From: a virus
Length of the DNA stretch: 36,743 nucleotides
Direction: 5' to 3' (one strand)
Virus record (IMG/VR): IMGVR_UViG_3300006305_000065
Coordinates: 1 to 36,743 of that record
Part shown: positions 15,936 to 26,402 of the stretch, one piece after another
Layout of the letters: every line of letters begins with the position of its first letter
Position numbering within the stretch: the stretch's first letter is position 1
Position numbers and translations under genes: made by a program
Notes under the pieces: model-generated
What the model was told of the DNA's origin: nothing
Databases searched by the model: none
Seen by the model: the letters and a program-made list of their open reading frames with translations, nothing else

Positions 15936-16817
15936 ATGTTATGGTTAGCACCAGTTGTAGGTGCTGCTGTTGGGCTGTACGGAGCTAAGAAAAGCTCTGA
16001 TGCAGCTAAACAGGCACAATCTGATCGCAACAATGCGGTAGGTGCACAGTACGAATACGATAAACAAGCATGGCAGATGCAAAAAGATGCTGCTATTGCT
16101 GATCGTGAATTTGCTGTACAAGAAATAGAACAGCGAGCTAAGAACGAAGGACAGCTTGCAGCTTATAAAGATGCACAAAATGCACAGAGCTATAATTACA
16201 ATCTTCAGATACGTAATCAACAGCAAGAAACAAATGAAAAGATGTATCGCAAGTCTGAAGATATATACTTTAATCAGCTTGGTGTAAACGCATTAGAAGA
16301 ACGTGATGCAAGACTTAATGAAAGACGTCAGTTACAAGAGATAACTACACAAAACTTATACGAACAAAATGATGCAATGTTAGAAGCTATGCAAGCAGAA
16401 GGTACAATCCGAGCACGGGGTGTTACTGGTCGAACTGCTGACAAGCTTACATCAGCAGCTTTATTACAAGCTGGAACTAAAATGACATTGCTAGACCTGT
16501 CTTTGGACAGTGCTACACAAGAAGCAAACAGCACAATACGAGCCATCGGAAGAGAGCGAGTTGTGTCTGACCTAAATGCTTATGCAGCTAAAATGTTAGA
16601 TCCCGGTGTATTACCTATGCCGATACAACCATTACCTACACCACAAGCACAGTTCATGTACCCACGAGTATACGGAGACTATGACTTTGGACCAGAGCCT
16701 ATTGAAGGAGCTATGATATCTCCATCAGCAGCGGCAGCACAGGTATGGGGTACAAGTTTAACTAGCCTAGCTGGAGCAGCAACAGGTGTTGTATCAGCCT
16801 TTACTCCTAAAATATAA
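15936..16817 (+). CDS. internal virion protein, gp14-like
   Basis: This 293-aa protein has the hallmarks of T7-like internal core protein gp14: a hydrophobic N-terminus (MLWLAPVVGAAVGLYGAKKS), then a long Gln/Ala/Glu-rich helical coiled-coil region (about residues 25-150) and a short Pro-rich C-terminal section (LPMPIQPLPTPQAQFMYP). In T7, gp14, gp15 and gp16 leave the head during ejection and gp14 forms the outer-membrane part of the channel. It lies directly between tail tube B and the larger core proteins, the T7 position. The assignment rests on order and composition. Confidence 0.85.
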   Translation: MLWLAPVVGAAVGLYGAKKSSDAAKQAQSDRNNAVGAQYEYDKQAWQMQKDAAIADREFAVQEIEQRAKNEGQLAAYKDAQNAQSYNYNLQIRNQQQETNEKMYRKSEDIYFNQLGVNALEERDARLNERRQLQEITTQNLYEQNDAMLEAMQAEGTIRARGVTGRTADKLTSAALLQAGTKMTLLDLSLDSATQEANSTIRAIGRERVVSDLNAYAAKMLDPGVLPMPIQPLPTPQAQFMYPRVYGDYDFGPEPIEGAMISPSAAAAQVWGTSLTSLAGAATGVVSAFTPKI

Positions 16818-16820
16818 ATA

Positions 16821-19370
16821 ATGGCATTATCAAAAAACTACAAGAGGTACGCCTCTGGTGGTAGAAATCGTAATCTAAGAATGGATGATGGCTTACGAGC
16901 CATGCAAGAGCAAAGTGACAGAAAAGTACAAGCTCTTAGGGGACTGGAAGAACAGAACCGAATCCAATCTAGACAACGTATTTCCGATCTAGAAAGCAAA
17001 GAATCAAAAGAAGCAAACAACAGAAAGCTACTTAACGAGATAGAGGTACAGAAACCTCGTCAGCTACGTGAAAAAGCTATCAAGCAAAACGCTGAAGTTA
17101 GAATTAAGAATCACGAAAGGCAAGCAGCAGAGAATCAAAAGCTATCTCAAGTATGGGCTGGCTTGTCTCCTACCCTAGCTAAGAGTTTTGCAGGGTTAGT
17201 AGAACAGTCAGAGCTATACATGGCAAAGACTGGAGCTATAGATGACTTTAATAAATTAATAGAAACTGGCAAACTATCTGAGATAAATAAACTTCATAGT
17301 AATCTTAAGAGTCAAGCTAACTCTCAGGAGTTAATGAATCTACGCTATCAAAGATATGCGAATCAGGATAAACCGGGCGGTGATTATCTTACAACTGTAT
17401 TAAAGATAAACAACCGCTTTACTAAAGCAATGGTTTATGATGATCTAGAAAAAAACTTTGACAGCGTTATACAACCTGACTTTCACAGATTTTTACAAGA
17501 TAACGGACTATATAAAAAAGAAGATATACTTTCACATTACCAATTTCGTGCAGTTGAGTTTTTAGAACAGTATGGTATTAAGCCTGACTCAGAAATAGGT
17601 CTTAAAGTACAACAGTTATTTAGAAACAAAGGTGCTATCGTTGAGAACCAAATGTATCTAGGTCATGACTATGAAACACATTCTGAGATTGTAGACATGT
17701 CTAAAGAAGAACTGAAAGCTGTACTAAATACTGAAAGACCTAATGAAGCTGACTACGTAGGAGATCCAGCTGGTTATGAGAAAGCACTAAAAACACACTA
17801 CTCTGATGCCAATGCTATTTTTATCAAAGGTGTAACCAGTCAAAACCAGTTACCACTTAAAGGTAAGAATGGTACGTACTCAGTTAACATGGCTCCTAAC
17901 ATGCGAGCTAGTATAAATACATACCTTAAGAATAATCTGAGTGATGTACGTTATAGTAACGGCGAAAGCAACGAGTCTGGCTTTCAGATATTTAAAGAAG
18001 AAATGCTAGGTGTTAATAAAGATAACCCACTTGGCTATCTGATACCCGGTGCACCTGTAGGTTCTAAGAAAAAGTCTGATTACTTATTAGGTAAGTTTCC
18101 TAATCTTGAACAAGAGCTAAAAGAAGAGTGGCAAAACGAAAACGCTACTAAACTGAAAACAATGACTGCTCTTAAAAAAGATGAGCAGAAAGCTATTGCT
18201 AATCAGTTTGAGACTAGAATAAAAAATGGTGAGTTTAAAGGTGAGATGAAATGGGACGGTAAGTTCTGGACATTTTACGAACAGCATAAAGGTAACTCTT
18301 ATGTAACTTCAATAGCTAACCAGTACCTAGGTCTATCAGGTGATAATATAAATTATGACTCTGCTATTGTACAAGCTATTCGGACTAACAACATACAGGA
18401 CATAGCTACTGCATGGTCAATGATGGATGAGAAAGGTTCTGGATTTACTAACAAAGAACAAAAATTAGAACTTGCTTACAAAAACTGGCAAGAGTTAGCT
18501 AATCATTTTAAAGTAGATATTAGTGGACTTGACGACTTTATAGATCTCTCATCTAAAGGTATAGCTGTAGATATGATGGGTCGTGATAATATATCTAAAT
18601 CTAAAACTATCACACAAGAAGGTGTAACTCAAAAAGTAACAGCTTTACTACTAGCAACTTACAGTAATATGCAAGGTGAAAACGCTGAAGATAGATGGAA
18701 CAAAAGCTTAGAGCTTGTTAAGTCTATGGCTGGTTATGGTGATGGTAAAACTTTAGAGATAAACAACTTTGACGATAACTCTGTACGTGGCTGGGGTCCA
18801 CTTAGGCACAAGCAAGTAGGTAGTCAAATTATTTTTACTAACAGTGCAGAAGCTGGTAGAAATTATAATGGTATTACAGAACTAGAAATTAACGATATGT
18901 TATCTGATGAGAATGATACAATCTTTGATGATGAAACAGAAGTTAATTATACTAATCTTGAAAAGCTAGCAGCTGTTGTGCAGTATGGCATGAGAGAACA
19001 TAGTAGATCAGGAGAAGGTATATCCGATCAAGATTTATATGATTATCTTGTTACTGGTAGTACTAAGAATGACTTACTAAATCATATTGTTAAAGATCGT
19101 TTAGGTAAAGATATACCAGTTAGTGAATTTAAGAGAAGCTTAGAACCATTACTTGATGCTAAGTTTTATAGTAAAGTTGTAATGATGGATGGAGACGAGT
19201 GGTGCAACTATAAGTTTGGACCCGGATCTTCTAACCTTAGTGCTAAAGATAAACCTACAGCTATATGTGTACAGACGATTGAAAAACAATTAGGCGTATC
19301 TGCATGGGAAGTCTTGGTCGATGACAAGGTACGAGAAAAACTTAATAACATGTTACAGGAGAGAAATTAA
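16821..19370 (+). CDS. internal core protein, gp15-like
   Basis: This 849-aa protein sits at the T7 gp15 locus (T7 gp15, 747 aa). It is mostly helical and charged; the N-terminal 100 residues are a Lys/Arg/Gln/Glu-rich likely coiled coil (RAMQEQSDRKVQALRGLEEQ). No membrane helix, signal peptide or enzymatic motif is visible. In T7, gp15 forms the periplasmic section of the ejection channel with gp16. The function here is inferred from gene order and size. The stop TAA shares a base with the ATG of the gp16-like gene. Confidence 0.85.
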   Translation: MALSKNYKRYASGGRNRNLRMDDGLRAMQEQSDRKVQALRGLEEQNRIQSRQRISDLESKESKEANNRKLLNEIEVQKPRQLREKAIKQNAEVRIKNHERQAAENQKLSQVWAGLSPTLAKSFAGLVEQSELYMAKTGAIDDFNKLIETGKLSEINKLHSNLKSQANSQELMNLRYQRYANQDKPGGDYLTTVLKINNRFTKAMVYDDLEKNFDSVIQPDFHRFLQDNGLYKKEDILSHYQFRAVEFLEQYGIKPDSEIGLKVQQLFRNKGAIVENQMYLGHDYETHSEIVDMSKEELKAVLNTERPNEADYVGDPAGYEKALKTHYSDANAIFIKGVTSQNQLPLKGKNGTYSVNMAPNMRASINTYLKNNLSDVRYSNGESNESGFQIFKEEMLGVNKDNPLGYLIPGAPVGSKKKSDYLLGKFPNLEQELKEEWQNENATKLKTMTALKKDEQKAIANQFETRIKNGEFKGEMKWDGKFWTFYEQHKGNSYVTSIANQYLGLSGDNINYDSAIVQAIRTNNIQDIATAWSMMDEKGSGFTNKEQKLELAYKNWQELANHFKVDISGLDDFIDLSSKGIAVDMMGRDNISKSKTITQEGVTQKVTALLLATYSNMQGENAEDRWNKSLELVKSMAGYGDGKTLEINNFDDNSVRGWGPLRHKQVGSQIIFTNSAEAGRNYNGITELEINDMLSDENDTIFDDETEVNYTNLEKLAAVVQYGMREHSRSGEGISDQDLYDYLVTGSTKNDLLNHIVKDRLGKDIPVSEFKRSLEPLLDAKFYSKVVMMDGDEWCNYKFGPGSSNLSAKDKPTAICVQTIEKQLGVSAWEVLVDDKVREKLNNMLQERN

Positions 19371-22300
19371 TGGAAGAAGAGAATAAAGAAGAACTGATAG
19401 CTGGAGCTCCTATGAGATTCCAAGAGAATGCTGTAAATGCTGAACCAGTATTTCCTTCACCATTTAATTCTAAGATTGGTAACAGTACTGTCGACTTGTC
19501 AGACAAGGCTAATAATGACGCCATGTTAAAAGAGTATGATAACTGGTGGGATTTTGGTCAGAAAAAAGGTTTCTTAGGAATGAATTACTTGACTAAAGAT
19601 GAGTCTGTTCTTGCTGAAAGAAATCAAATGAGAGATGAATGGTATCAAAAATATCACGGCATGTCTTACGAAGATTATAAGAAAGGAGTAGATGAGCGTA
19701 CTGATACTAATTCACTTAAGCTTATAGGTCAACGCTTAGATAATAACTTTCAAGGTTTATCTGCACCCGGTATAGGACTACTTGACTTTGGTATGGATGC
19801 AGCTGGTACATTGATACCCGGCTTTGATAAGGTAGATGAAAAGTATGACAAAGCTACAATGCTTGATAATCCTGTTCATCAAATGGTAAGACGTGTATCG
19901 TCTATTGTATTACCTACTATCTTAGGTGGTGGCTATGCCTCAAGTGCAGTTAATGCTAAATTATCTGGTGGTGCATTATTTACCAAACCTTGGTTTACAA
20001 AACTAGCTGCTGATTTAATGACACAGGTAGGTGTTGATGCTACAGTATTAGCACTTAGTGATGTTGGAGAAGATGATAGTATTACTACAGAACTCAGCAA
20101 CATGTTTCCTGAGACATTCGGACCAAAGGGTAGGGTACCTTTGCCTGACTTTTTTAGAACTGCTGACAGCGATAGCCCCGGTATAAGAAAAGTTAAGAAC
20201 ATGCTAGAGTCAGCACCATTTGCTATACTTGGTAGTGTTATTGGATCTTTTATCGACGTAAAAAATGGTAAGCAAACTATGGGCTGGTTTGATCCTAAAG
20301 ACGGTGTATCTCAACAATATAAACAAGGTGTACTTAAGTTTGGTGGTGATCCTGACATACTTATACGTATACAAGAAATAGACGAACTGCTATCACTAGG
20401 TCGTAAAAACCTAAGTAGGCAAAATGAGAACTTACTGATTAACGAAAAGTTAAACTTAGAAGCACAGTTAGGAGATCCTAGTATTGACGTATCAATGAAT
20501 CGTCAGGCTGAGATTAATGCTAGTGAAGCTGATGCAGCTATAGATAGAAAGATTGCTAACAACTTTGAGCAGCTAGAACTAGATATTAATGGTCTAGATC
20601 CTGACTTAAATGCTGACTTATTATCTGATGCAGCAAAAACTAAACAACAAGTACCTCCCGGTAACGTAGCACGTAACATAGCAGATACTACAGCTATTAA
20701 AACTGGTTCATCATCTGGAGATCCAGCACCTATAATTACAGATTCCATGAGAAAAAAAGGTCTTATGGTAGGCTCTACAAGTCGTGATGCTGTAATGGGT
20801 GTATCCGAAGCTGCTAGAATGGCTGGTAGATTCGATGCTATCGTAGATGGTGTTAGATTTAGTGCCAAAGAAATGAACGCAGCAGCGTGGGGTATTTATA
20901 TGGATATCATAGATCCCATGTCTACTGTTGACGATGTAAAAGCATTGTTCTTAGAAAACAGAGATGTAAAGAACTTAATGCTTGGTAAGTTTAAGATAGA
21001 AGTAATTAACGAAGATCAGGCTAGAGCAGCGGCGTTTGCTATGCGTGACCTTGTTGACAGATTTTTAGGTAGAGAAGTGACAGCATCATCTGGTAGAGTT
21101 ATGGATACTCTAGGTAGAGAAGCTGCTACGATTGCAGCATCTATAACAGACATGGCTCCATTTGTAGATGATGCACATGCTATGGATATTGTGCTTGACA
21201 AGTTACTATTCTTGATGGATGAGTATGCACTTAATAAATACCTATCTGGTTGGTCACTACGTAACAAGAACTGGTTTGACCAGCTCCCACCACGTAATGC
21301 AGAAGAAGGTATACAGACACTGTTAGAAGAGTTTAAAACTGCTGAGAATAGTATTCATGCTAAGAATCTAAAGTTTACTAAAACACTTAAGGAACTACGT
21401 AAGAATAAACCAGAAGCATTACGTCCTTTGATTGACGCATACGCACATACTAATGGTGATGTAGATAGTCTCGCTAAACTATACAAATGGGCAGCAGATC
21501 AGATTACACCAGTAGGTATGTTAAAAAGTCCTGATCCTAAAAACATGAACTTGTTTGCTAAGGCTGCATGGGGTGTACGATACAACAATATGTTGTCAGG
21601 TATATCTGCATTTAGAGCTGGTGTAGGTAATGGTGTACAACTTTTACTTAGACCTATGACAGCTGTATTAGGACATGCTGTAACTGGTAACTGGGATGGT
21701 ATACGACGTACTATATATTATAATGGTGCTGTCTGGGAAACAAACAGACGTGCATTAACTGATGCGTACCAGATGATGAAGAGAACTCATAAAGATCCTA
21801 CTGCTATGATGGCACAGTTTCGTAAAGACTTTGTATTTAAGACTGACAAAGCTTGGGACATCATGGATGACATGGCTAAGTTATATGAGATTGATGGTAA
21901 CTGGGGTAGAGCATATCAATTAAAGATGGCATCTAGACTTAAGCAAATAGCTGGTATGAAAGGTTTACGTTATGGTATGACTGCTATGGTATTTCCTGAC
22001 GTATTTACAACCACACACCTAGCACATTACTTAGCTAGAGCTAAAGCTTATGATGATGTATTCTACGAATTTGGTAGTATATATGGTAAGGCAGATCTAC
22101 TAAAAGAAGCAGAGCTAAAGTATTATAATGAGTTCTTCGATGCTGATGGACTTGTTAAAGATAAGACGTTAAAAGCTATGGCTGGTGAAATACAGCTAAA
22201 CTTAGATGACGGATTAGCTAGCTACCTTACAGATGCTACAACAGCATATCCTATACTCAAAGAAGTTATGGCGTTTCCACGTACAGCTTCTAACTATATG

Positions 22301-23569
22301 AGAGCTGCTGCATCATGGACACCTATTACATTAATACCGGGTATTAGTAAGTATAGTAAAACTATATATGCTAAGACTACTGATGACATAGCTGAAGCTT
22401 TACTAGAACATGGTATCGTTATGGCTAAAGAGCCTAATGCACAGGTTATCTTTGAAAACTTACGTGCAGAGTATGTAGGTAGAATGGCGTTTAGTAGCTT
22501 ACTTGTATCTACATTATTTGGTTATGCTATGGCTGGTAACATTCGTGGTAATGGTCATTACAATGCAAGTGAACGTAACAAGCAAAGAGACCAGATGGGT
22601 TACATACCTAAGACTATACGTATAGGTGACAAGTGGGTAAGTTTTAAAGGTATCATAGGTATTGAACATATTTTAACTATCATAGGAGATTTAGCATACT
22701 ATGCTAGTGACATTGACGAGAACCTACTTGAAAACTGGGAGTCTAAGTTAGCTTGGACTATCGGTGCTACATTCCTAAATGAAACACCTTTAGCTGGTGT
22801 AGAGCCTTTGTTTGATGCTCTAAACGGTAACGTACGTGCATTTAACAGACTTGTATCACAAAGTGTATCATCATGGATTCCAGCTAGTGGAGGTCTAGGT
22901 GTTGTTGCTAATGCTACAGACGCTGCACAAAAAGATATTAATGGTGAAATTATTGCATTTGTTAAAAATAGAATACCCGGTCTAAAGAGTCAACTTCCTA
23001 ATCAGATAGACATATGGACAGGTGAACCTATTAACGATATAGATAATCCATTCTTACGTGCACTTAATGCTATTAGCCCTATACAGGTTAACGGGTCTAA
23101 TGAACCTTGGAGACAGTTTCTAATGGACATTCAGTACAGAGGCTTAGGTATACTTAAGTTTGACTCTACTGGATCATATGAATGGAAACCAGAAGACAGA
23201 GAAATAATAAATAAATATATTGGTGAGCAAAAACTGTATAAAGAGATCGAGCGTATTATGAATCGCAAAGATTATCAGAAACAGATCAAAGCTCTTAAGG
23301 CACTGAGAAATCAGAACAACCAAACCAATAAAGATAAAATAGAATTAAAAACCACTCTACTACCCATACATCAAGATCTAAACCAAGTCATTCGTGAAGC
23401 TTTAAAAATAGCTGAAGCGAGATACTTACGTGAACATCCACATGTACAAACATCTATCTATAATGCACAACAAGCTAAGTTACGCATGAAGGAAGGTAAT
23501 GTTGAAGGTGCTGGTGACATACAAAAAAGAGATCTTGAAACTAAACAATTAATCGAATACGGTAACTAA
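19370..23569 (+). CDS. internal core protein, gp16-like, no visible transglycosylase domain
   Basis: At 1399 aa this is the largest protein in the window and corresponds to T7 gp16 (1318 aa), which forms the inner-membrane part of the ejection channel. T7 gp16 has an N-terminal lytic transglycosylase domain; here the N-terminal 200 residues show no ES-x-x-NP-x-A or GLMQ motif, so that activity appears to be missing or hidden. There is a hydrophobic glycine/alanine stretch near residues 140-160 and another near 1045-1065 (FSSLLVSTLFGYAMAGNIRG). The order after gp14 and gp15 supports the assignment. Confidence 0.87.
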   Translation: MEEENKEELIAGAPMRFQENAVNAEPVFPSPFNSKIGNSTVDLSDKANNDAMLKEYDNWWDFGQKKGFLGMNYLTKDESVLAERNQMRDEWYQKYHGMSYEDYKKGVDERTDTNSLKLIGQRLDNNFQGLSAPGIGLLDFGMDAAGTLIPGFDKVDEKYDKATMLDNPVHQMVRRVSSIVLPTILGGGYASSAVNAKLSGGALFTKPWFTKLAADLMTQVGVDATVLALSDVGEDDSITTELSNMFPETFGPKGRVPLPDFFRTADSDSPGIRKVKNMLESAPFAILGSVIGSFIDVKNGKQTMGWFDPKDGVSQQYKQGVLKFGGDPDILIRIQEIDELLSLGRKNLSRQNENLLINEKLNLEAQLGDPSIDVSMNRQAEINASEADAAIDRKIANNFEQLELDINGLDPDLNADLLSDAAKTKQQVPPGNVARNIADTTAIKTGSSSGDPAPIITDSMRKKGLMVGSTSRDAVMGVSEAARMAGRFDAIVDGVRFSAKEMNAAAWGIYMDIIDPMSTVDDVKALFLENRDVKNLMLGKFKIEVINEDQARAAAFAMRDLVDRFLGREVTASSGRVMDTLGREAATIAASITDMAPFVDDAHAMDIVLDKLLFLMDEYALNKYLSGWSLRNKNWFDQLPPRNAEEGIQTLLEEFKTAENSIHAKNLKFTKTLKELRKNKPEALRPLIDAYAHTNGDVDSLAKLYKWAADQITPVGMLKSPDPKNMNLFAKAAWGVRYNNMLSGISAFRAGVGNGVQLLLRPMTAVLGHAVTGNWDGIRRTIYYNGAVWETNRRALTDAYQMMKRTHKDPTAMMAQFRKDFVFKTDKAWDIMDDMAKLYEIDGNWGRAYQLKMASRLKQIAGMKGLRYGMTAMVFPDVFTTTHLAHYLARAKAYDDVFYEFGSIYGKADLLKEAELKYYNEFFDADGLVKDKTLKAMAGEIQLNLDDGLASYLTDATTAYPILKEVMAFPRTASNYMRAAASWTPITLIPGISKYSKTIYAKTTDDIAEALLEHGIVMAKEPNAQVIFENLRAEYVGRMAFSSLLVSTLFGYAMAGNIRGNGHYNASERNKQRDQMGYIPKTIRIGDKWVSFKGIIGIEHILTIIGDLAYYASDIDENLLENWESKLAWTIGATFLNETPLAGVEPLFDALNGNVRAFNRLVSQSVSSWIPASGGLGVVANATDAAQKDINGEIIAFVKNRIPGLKSQLPNQIDIWTGEPINDIDNPFLRALNAISPIQVNGSNEPWRQFLMDIQYRGLGILKFDSTGSYEWKPEDREIINKYIGEQKLYKEIERIMNRKDYQKQIKALKALRNQNNQTNKDKIELKTTLLPIHQDLNQVIREALKIAEARYLREHPHVQTSIYNAQQAKLRMKEGNVEGAGDIQKRDLETKQLIEYGN

Positions 23570-23570
23570 A

Positions 23571-26402
23571 ATGAGTGCTGTTACACAGAACCAATATACC
23601 CAGCAGAACAACACAACTGTTCTGTACAATTTTACATTCCCATATCTTAAGACATCAGACGTTAAAGTAAGTCTTGATGGGGTTGCTACTACAGCTTTTA
23701 CACTAGCTAACGCAACCACAATACAATTAAATACTGCTCCTTCCGTAGGAACCAACATCAGAATATTTAGAGAAACAGGTATTGACGATCTAACAGCTAC
23801 ATTTTATGCTGGGTCAGCTATCAAATCAGAAGACCTTAACGATAACTTTACACAGAACTTATTTGTTACACAAGAGGTGAACGCACGTTTCTTGAACATT
23901 CTTGGTGGTAACAAAATGATCGAAGATGTACAACTAGGTCAGAATGCAGATCTAGTTTTTGAGGGTTCTTCTGATGATGCTAATGAAACTACATTATCAG
24001 TAGTTGATCCTACCGCAGATCAAACATATAGATTACCTAACTTATCTACTGGTACTTATGACTTAGTAAGTACTGGAGATACTGGCACTGTAGCCAGAGC
24101 CATGATTGCAAACGATGCAGTCAATGGTACAAAAATAGACGACAATTCTATAGACTCAGAACACTACGTAGATGGGTCTATAGATCGAGTCCATCTAGCC
24201 GCAGACATAGTAGACGGTACAAAAATAGCAGATGATGTTATTAACTCTGAGCATTATGTAGCTGGTTCTATTGATAGAGAACACCTAGCAGCTGACATAG
24301 TAGATGGAACTAAAATAGCAGACGATGCTATCGCTAACGAGCACATAGCAACTGATGCAGTCAATGCAGACAGTATTGCTAACAATGCTGTAGATACTTT
24401 AGCTATACAAAACCTCGCAATTACTAATGGTAAATTAGCAGACAATGCAGTCACTCAAGCTAAGATGGCTGATGATTCTGTCGGAACTGCTGAACTGGTA
24501 GATGGTTGTGTAGATTCTGATAGACTTGCTGCTAACTCTGTAACACTAGCTAAGATGACTGACAACTCTGTTGGTACATCTGAGTTAGTTAATGATGCTG
24601 TAACTGAAGTTAAGATTGCAGACAATGCAGTTTCAATGGATAAGTTAAGTAATGGTGCATTACCAACTGATATATCCGTAGCTAGTGCTAACATAGTAGA
24701 TGGTACAATCGTAGAAGCTGACATAGCTGACGATGCAGTTACAAATGATAAAATATTAGATGGTACATTAGATGGTAGATACTTTACAGAGACTGAATTA
24801 TTAGGCGGATCTCTAGATGGTAGATATTACACAGAGACAGAAGCTGAAGCTAAATTTTTAAGACAAGACTCTAGTGAAACTATTGCTAGTGGAGTTACAT
24901 GGTCAGCATCTGATGCTTTTGTAGCTACCACTGCTGCTATAGATTTACGTATTATTGAGCTCGTAGATGATGTAGGTGGTTTTGTACCTATAGCAAATGA
25001 AACAAGTTTCCCTGCAACTAATCCTGATATCAACAGTCCCGCATCTGGTGGTACTATTGTATCAGTCAAGACAGCTTCGACTAACTTAGTTCCTAGTAGT
25101 GGAACAGTTACTATTGCAAACGGTAGAGGAACTGGCAACGCAGTTGTTATAACAGGTGTTACTGCTACCATACCTTCGGGTTTTGGATTCTTGGTAGAAA
25201 CAACTTCTACAGATCACACATACGCATTTCACAGATTAGTACCAAAAGCAACAGAAGTTACAACAGTTGCAAACAATGTAACTAATATTGTAGCCGCTGG
25301 TGCAAACGTAACTGATATAAATAACTTTGTAGACCTTTATCAGATAAGCACCTCTGCACCTACAGCTAGAGCTGATAGCTCAAGCTTACAAGTCGGAGAC
25401 CTGTGGTTTGATAGTTCATCTAACAAAGTGTTAATGATCTATGATGGTAGCTCTGGAGATGGATTTACTGCTGCTACACCTAACGCATCTGACTTAGTAA
25501 ACATTAATATTGTAGCTGGTCAAATAACATACCAAGAAGATTTAGGTCTCATAACTAACGCAGTAAGTACAGGAAGTGGTAATAACTCTGTTAATACTGT
25601 AGCTGGATCTATTTCAAATGTCAATACAGCAGCTACAAACATAGCTAAAATTACAACAGTTGCTGATGACCTTAACGAAGGTACATCCGAAATAGACACA
25701 GTTGCTACTAATATTACAAATGTAAATAATGTTGGAAATAATATTTCTAATGTTAACGCTGTTCATACCAACGCATCAAATATTAATGCTGCGGTTTCTA
25801 ACGCAAGTAATATTAACGCTGCTGTATCAAACGCAACTAATATCAACACAGTAGCTGGAAATAATACTAATATAAATACAGTTGCTGGAGCTAACTCTAA
25901 TATAACTACTGTAGCTGGATCTATAAGTAATGTAAACACTGTTGGTAGTTCAATAGCTAATGTAAACACAACTGCAAGTAATATTGCAAATGTAAACAAC
26001 TTTGCTGCTACATATCAGATAGCATCTTCCAACCCATCACAAGATGGAGGTGGTAATTCACTAGCTGCTGGAGATCTATACTTTAATACTTCTTCTAACG
26101 AATTAAGAGTATATAATGGTAGTACATGGCAAGGTGGTGTTACAGCTACTGGTAACTTAGCTGGTTTAGGTGCTAACACATTTACTGGAAACCAGACAAT
26201 TAATGCAAACATTATTGTATCAGGTACTGTAGATGGTGTAGATATAGCTGCATTTAAAACTTCATTTGACAATCTAAGCACAGATATAGTTAATGACACT
26301 ACTCCACAACTAGGTGGAGCATTAGATGGACAAAATAACAACATGTCTAACATAGGAACAATAGACGGATCAAACTTACAACTCGACTTCGGAACACTTT
26401 AA
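23571..26402 (+). CDS. tail fibre protein, T7 gp17-like N-terminus
   Basis: This 943-aa fibre starts with the T7 gp17-type virion-attachment domain (about residues 1-120: TTVLYNFTFPYLKTSDVKVS ... IRIFRETGIDDLTATFYAGSAIKSEDLNDNF). There follows a long shaft of two repeat types: D-rich 'NAV-x-x-AKMADDSVGT' units (about residues 180-400) and Asn-rich 'NINTVAGNNTNINTVAG' units (about 665-810). A VSGTVDGVDIAAFKT segment near the C-terminus recurs in the next gene. It binds the host surface receptor, and in T7-like phages three copies form each fibre. The C-terminal tip is short, suggesting that receptor contact is made by the products of the next two genes. Confidence 0.92.
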   Translation: MSAVTQNQYTQQNNTTVLYNFTFPYLKTSDVKVSLDGVATTAFTLANATTIQLNTAPSVGTNIRIFRETGIDDLTATFYAGSAIKSEDLNDNFTQNLFVTQEVNARFLNILGGNKMIEDVQLGQNADLVFEGSSDDANETTLSVVDPTADQTYRLPNLSTGTYDLVSTGDTGTVARAMIANDAVNGTKIDDNSIDSEHYVDGSIDRVHLAADIVDGTKIADDVINSEHYVAGSIDREHLAADIVDGTKIADDAIANEHIATDAVNADSIANNAVDTLAIQNLAITNGKLADNAVTQAKMADDSVGTAELVDGCVDSDRLAANSVTLAKMTDNSVGTSELVNDAVTEVKIADNAVSMDKLSNGALPTDISVASANIVDGTIVEADIADDAVTNDKILDGTLDGRYFTETELLGGSLDGRYYTETEAEAKFLRQDSSETIASGVTWSASDAFVATTAAIDLRIIELVDDVGGFVPIANETSFPATNPDINSPASGGTIVSVKTASTNLVPSSGTVTIANGRGTGNAVVITGVTATIPSGFGFLVETTSTDHTYAFHRLVPKATEVTTVANNVTNIVAAGANVTDINNFVDLYQISTSAPTARADSSSLQVGDLWFDSSSNKVLMIYDGSSGDGFTAATPNASDLVNINIVAGQITYQEDLGLITNAVSTGSGNNSVNTVAGSISNVNTAATNIAKITTVADDLNEGTSEIDTVATNITNVNNVGNNISNVNAVHTNASNINAAVSNASNINAAVSNATNINTVAGNNTNINTVAGANSNITTVAGSISNVNTVGSSIANVNTTASNIANVNNFAATYQIASSNPSQDGGGNSLAAGDLYFNTSSNELRVYNGSTWQGGVTATGNLAGLGANTFTGNQTINANIIVSGTVDGVDIAAFKTSFDNLSTDIVNDTTPQLGGALDGQNNNMSNIGTIDGSNLQLDFGTL
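24105..24660 (+). repeat. tail fibre shaft repeats, Asp/Ala type
   Basis: Within the fibre gene this stretch encodes about ten imperfect units of 12-30 residues, such as AADIVDGTKIADD-x-I and NAVTQAKMADDSVGTAELVDG. At the DNA level, GACATAGTAGACGGTAC-type copies near 24207 and 24294 are nearly identical. They build a repetitive trimeric shaft and are likely to change length by recombination. Confidence 0.8.
25570..26000 (+). repeat. tail fibre shaft repeats, Asn-rich NINTVAGN type
   Basis: This stretch encodes consecutive short units of the form N-[IV]-N-x-x-x-x-N/S (NINAAVSN twice, NINTVAGN, NINTVAGA, NITTVAGS, NVNTVGSS, NVNTTASN, NVNNF). An Asn ladder every seven or eight residues suggests a beta-solenoid or triple-beta shaft. 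The copies are similar in DNA, so slippage is plausible. Confidence 0.8.

Noticed and set aside
23571-26402. CRISPR-like periodic repeats
   Set aside because: The repeats are in-frame protein repeats in a fibre gene with no constant repeat/spacer structure.
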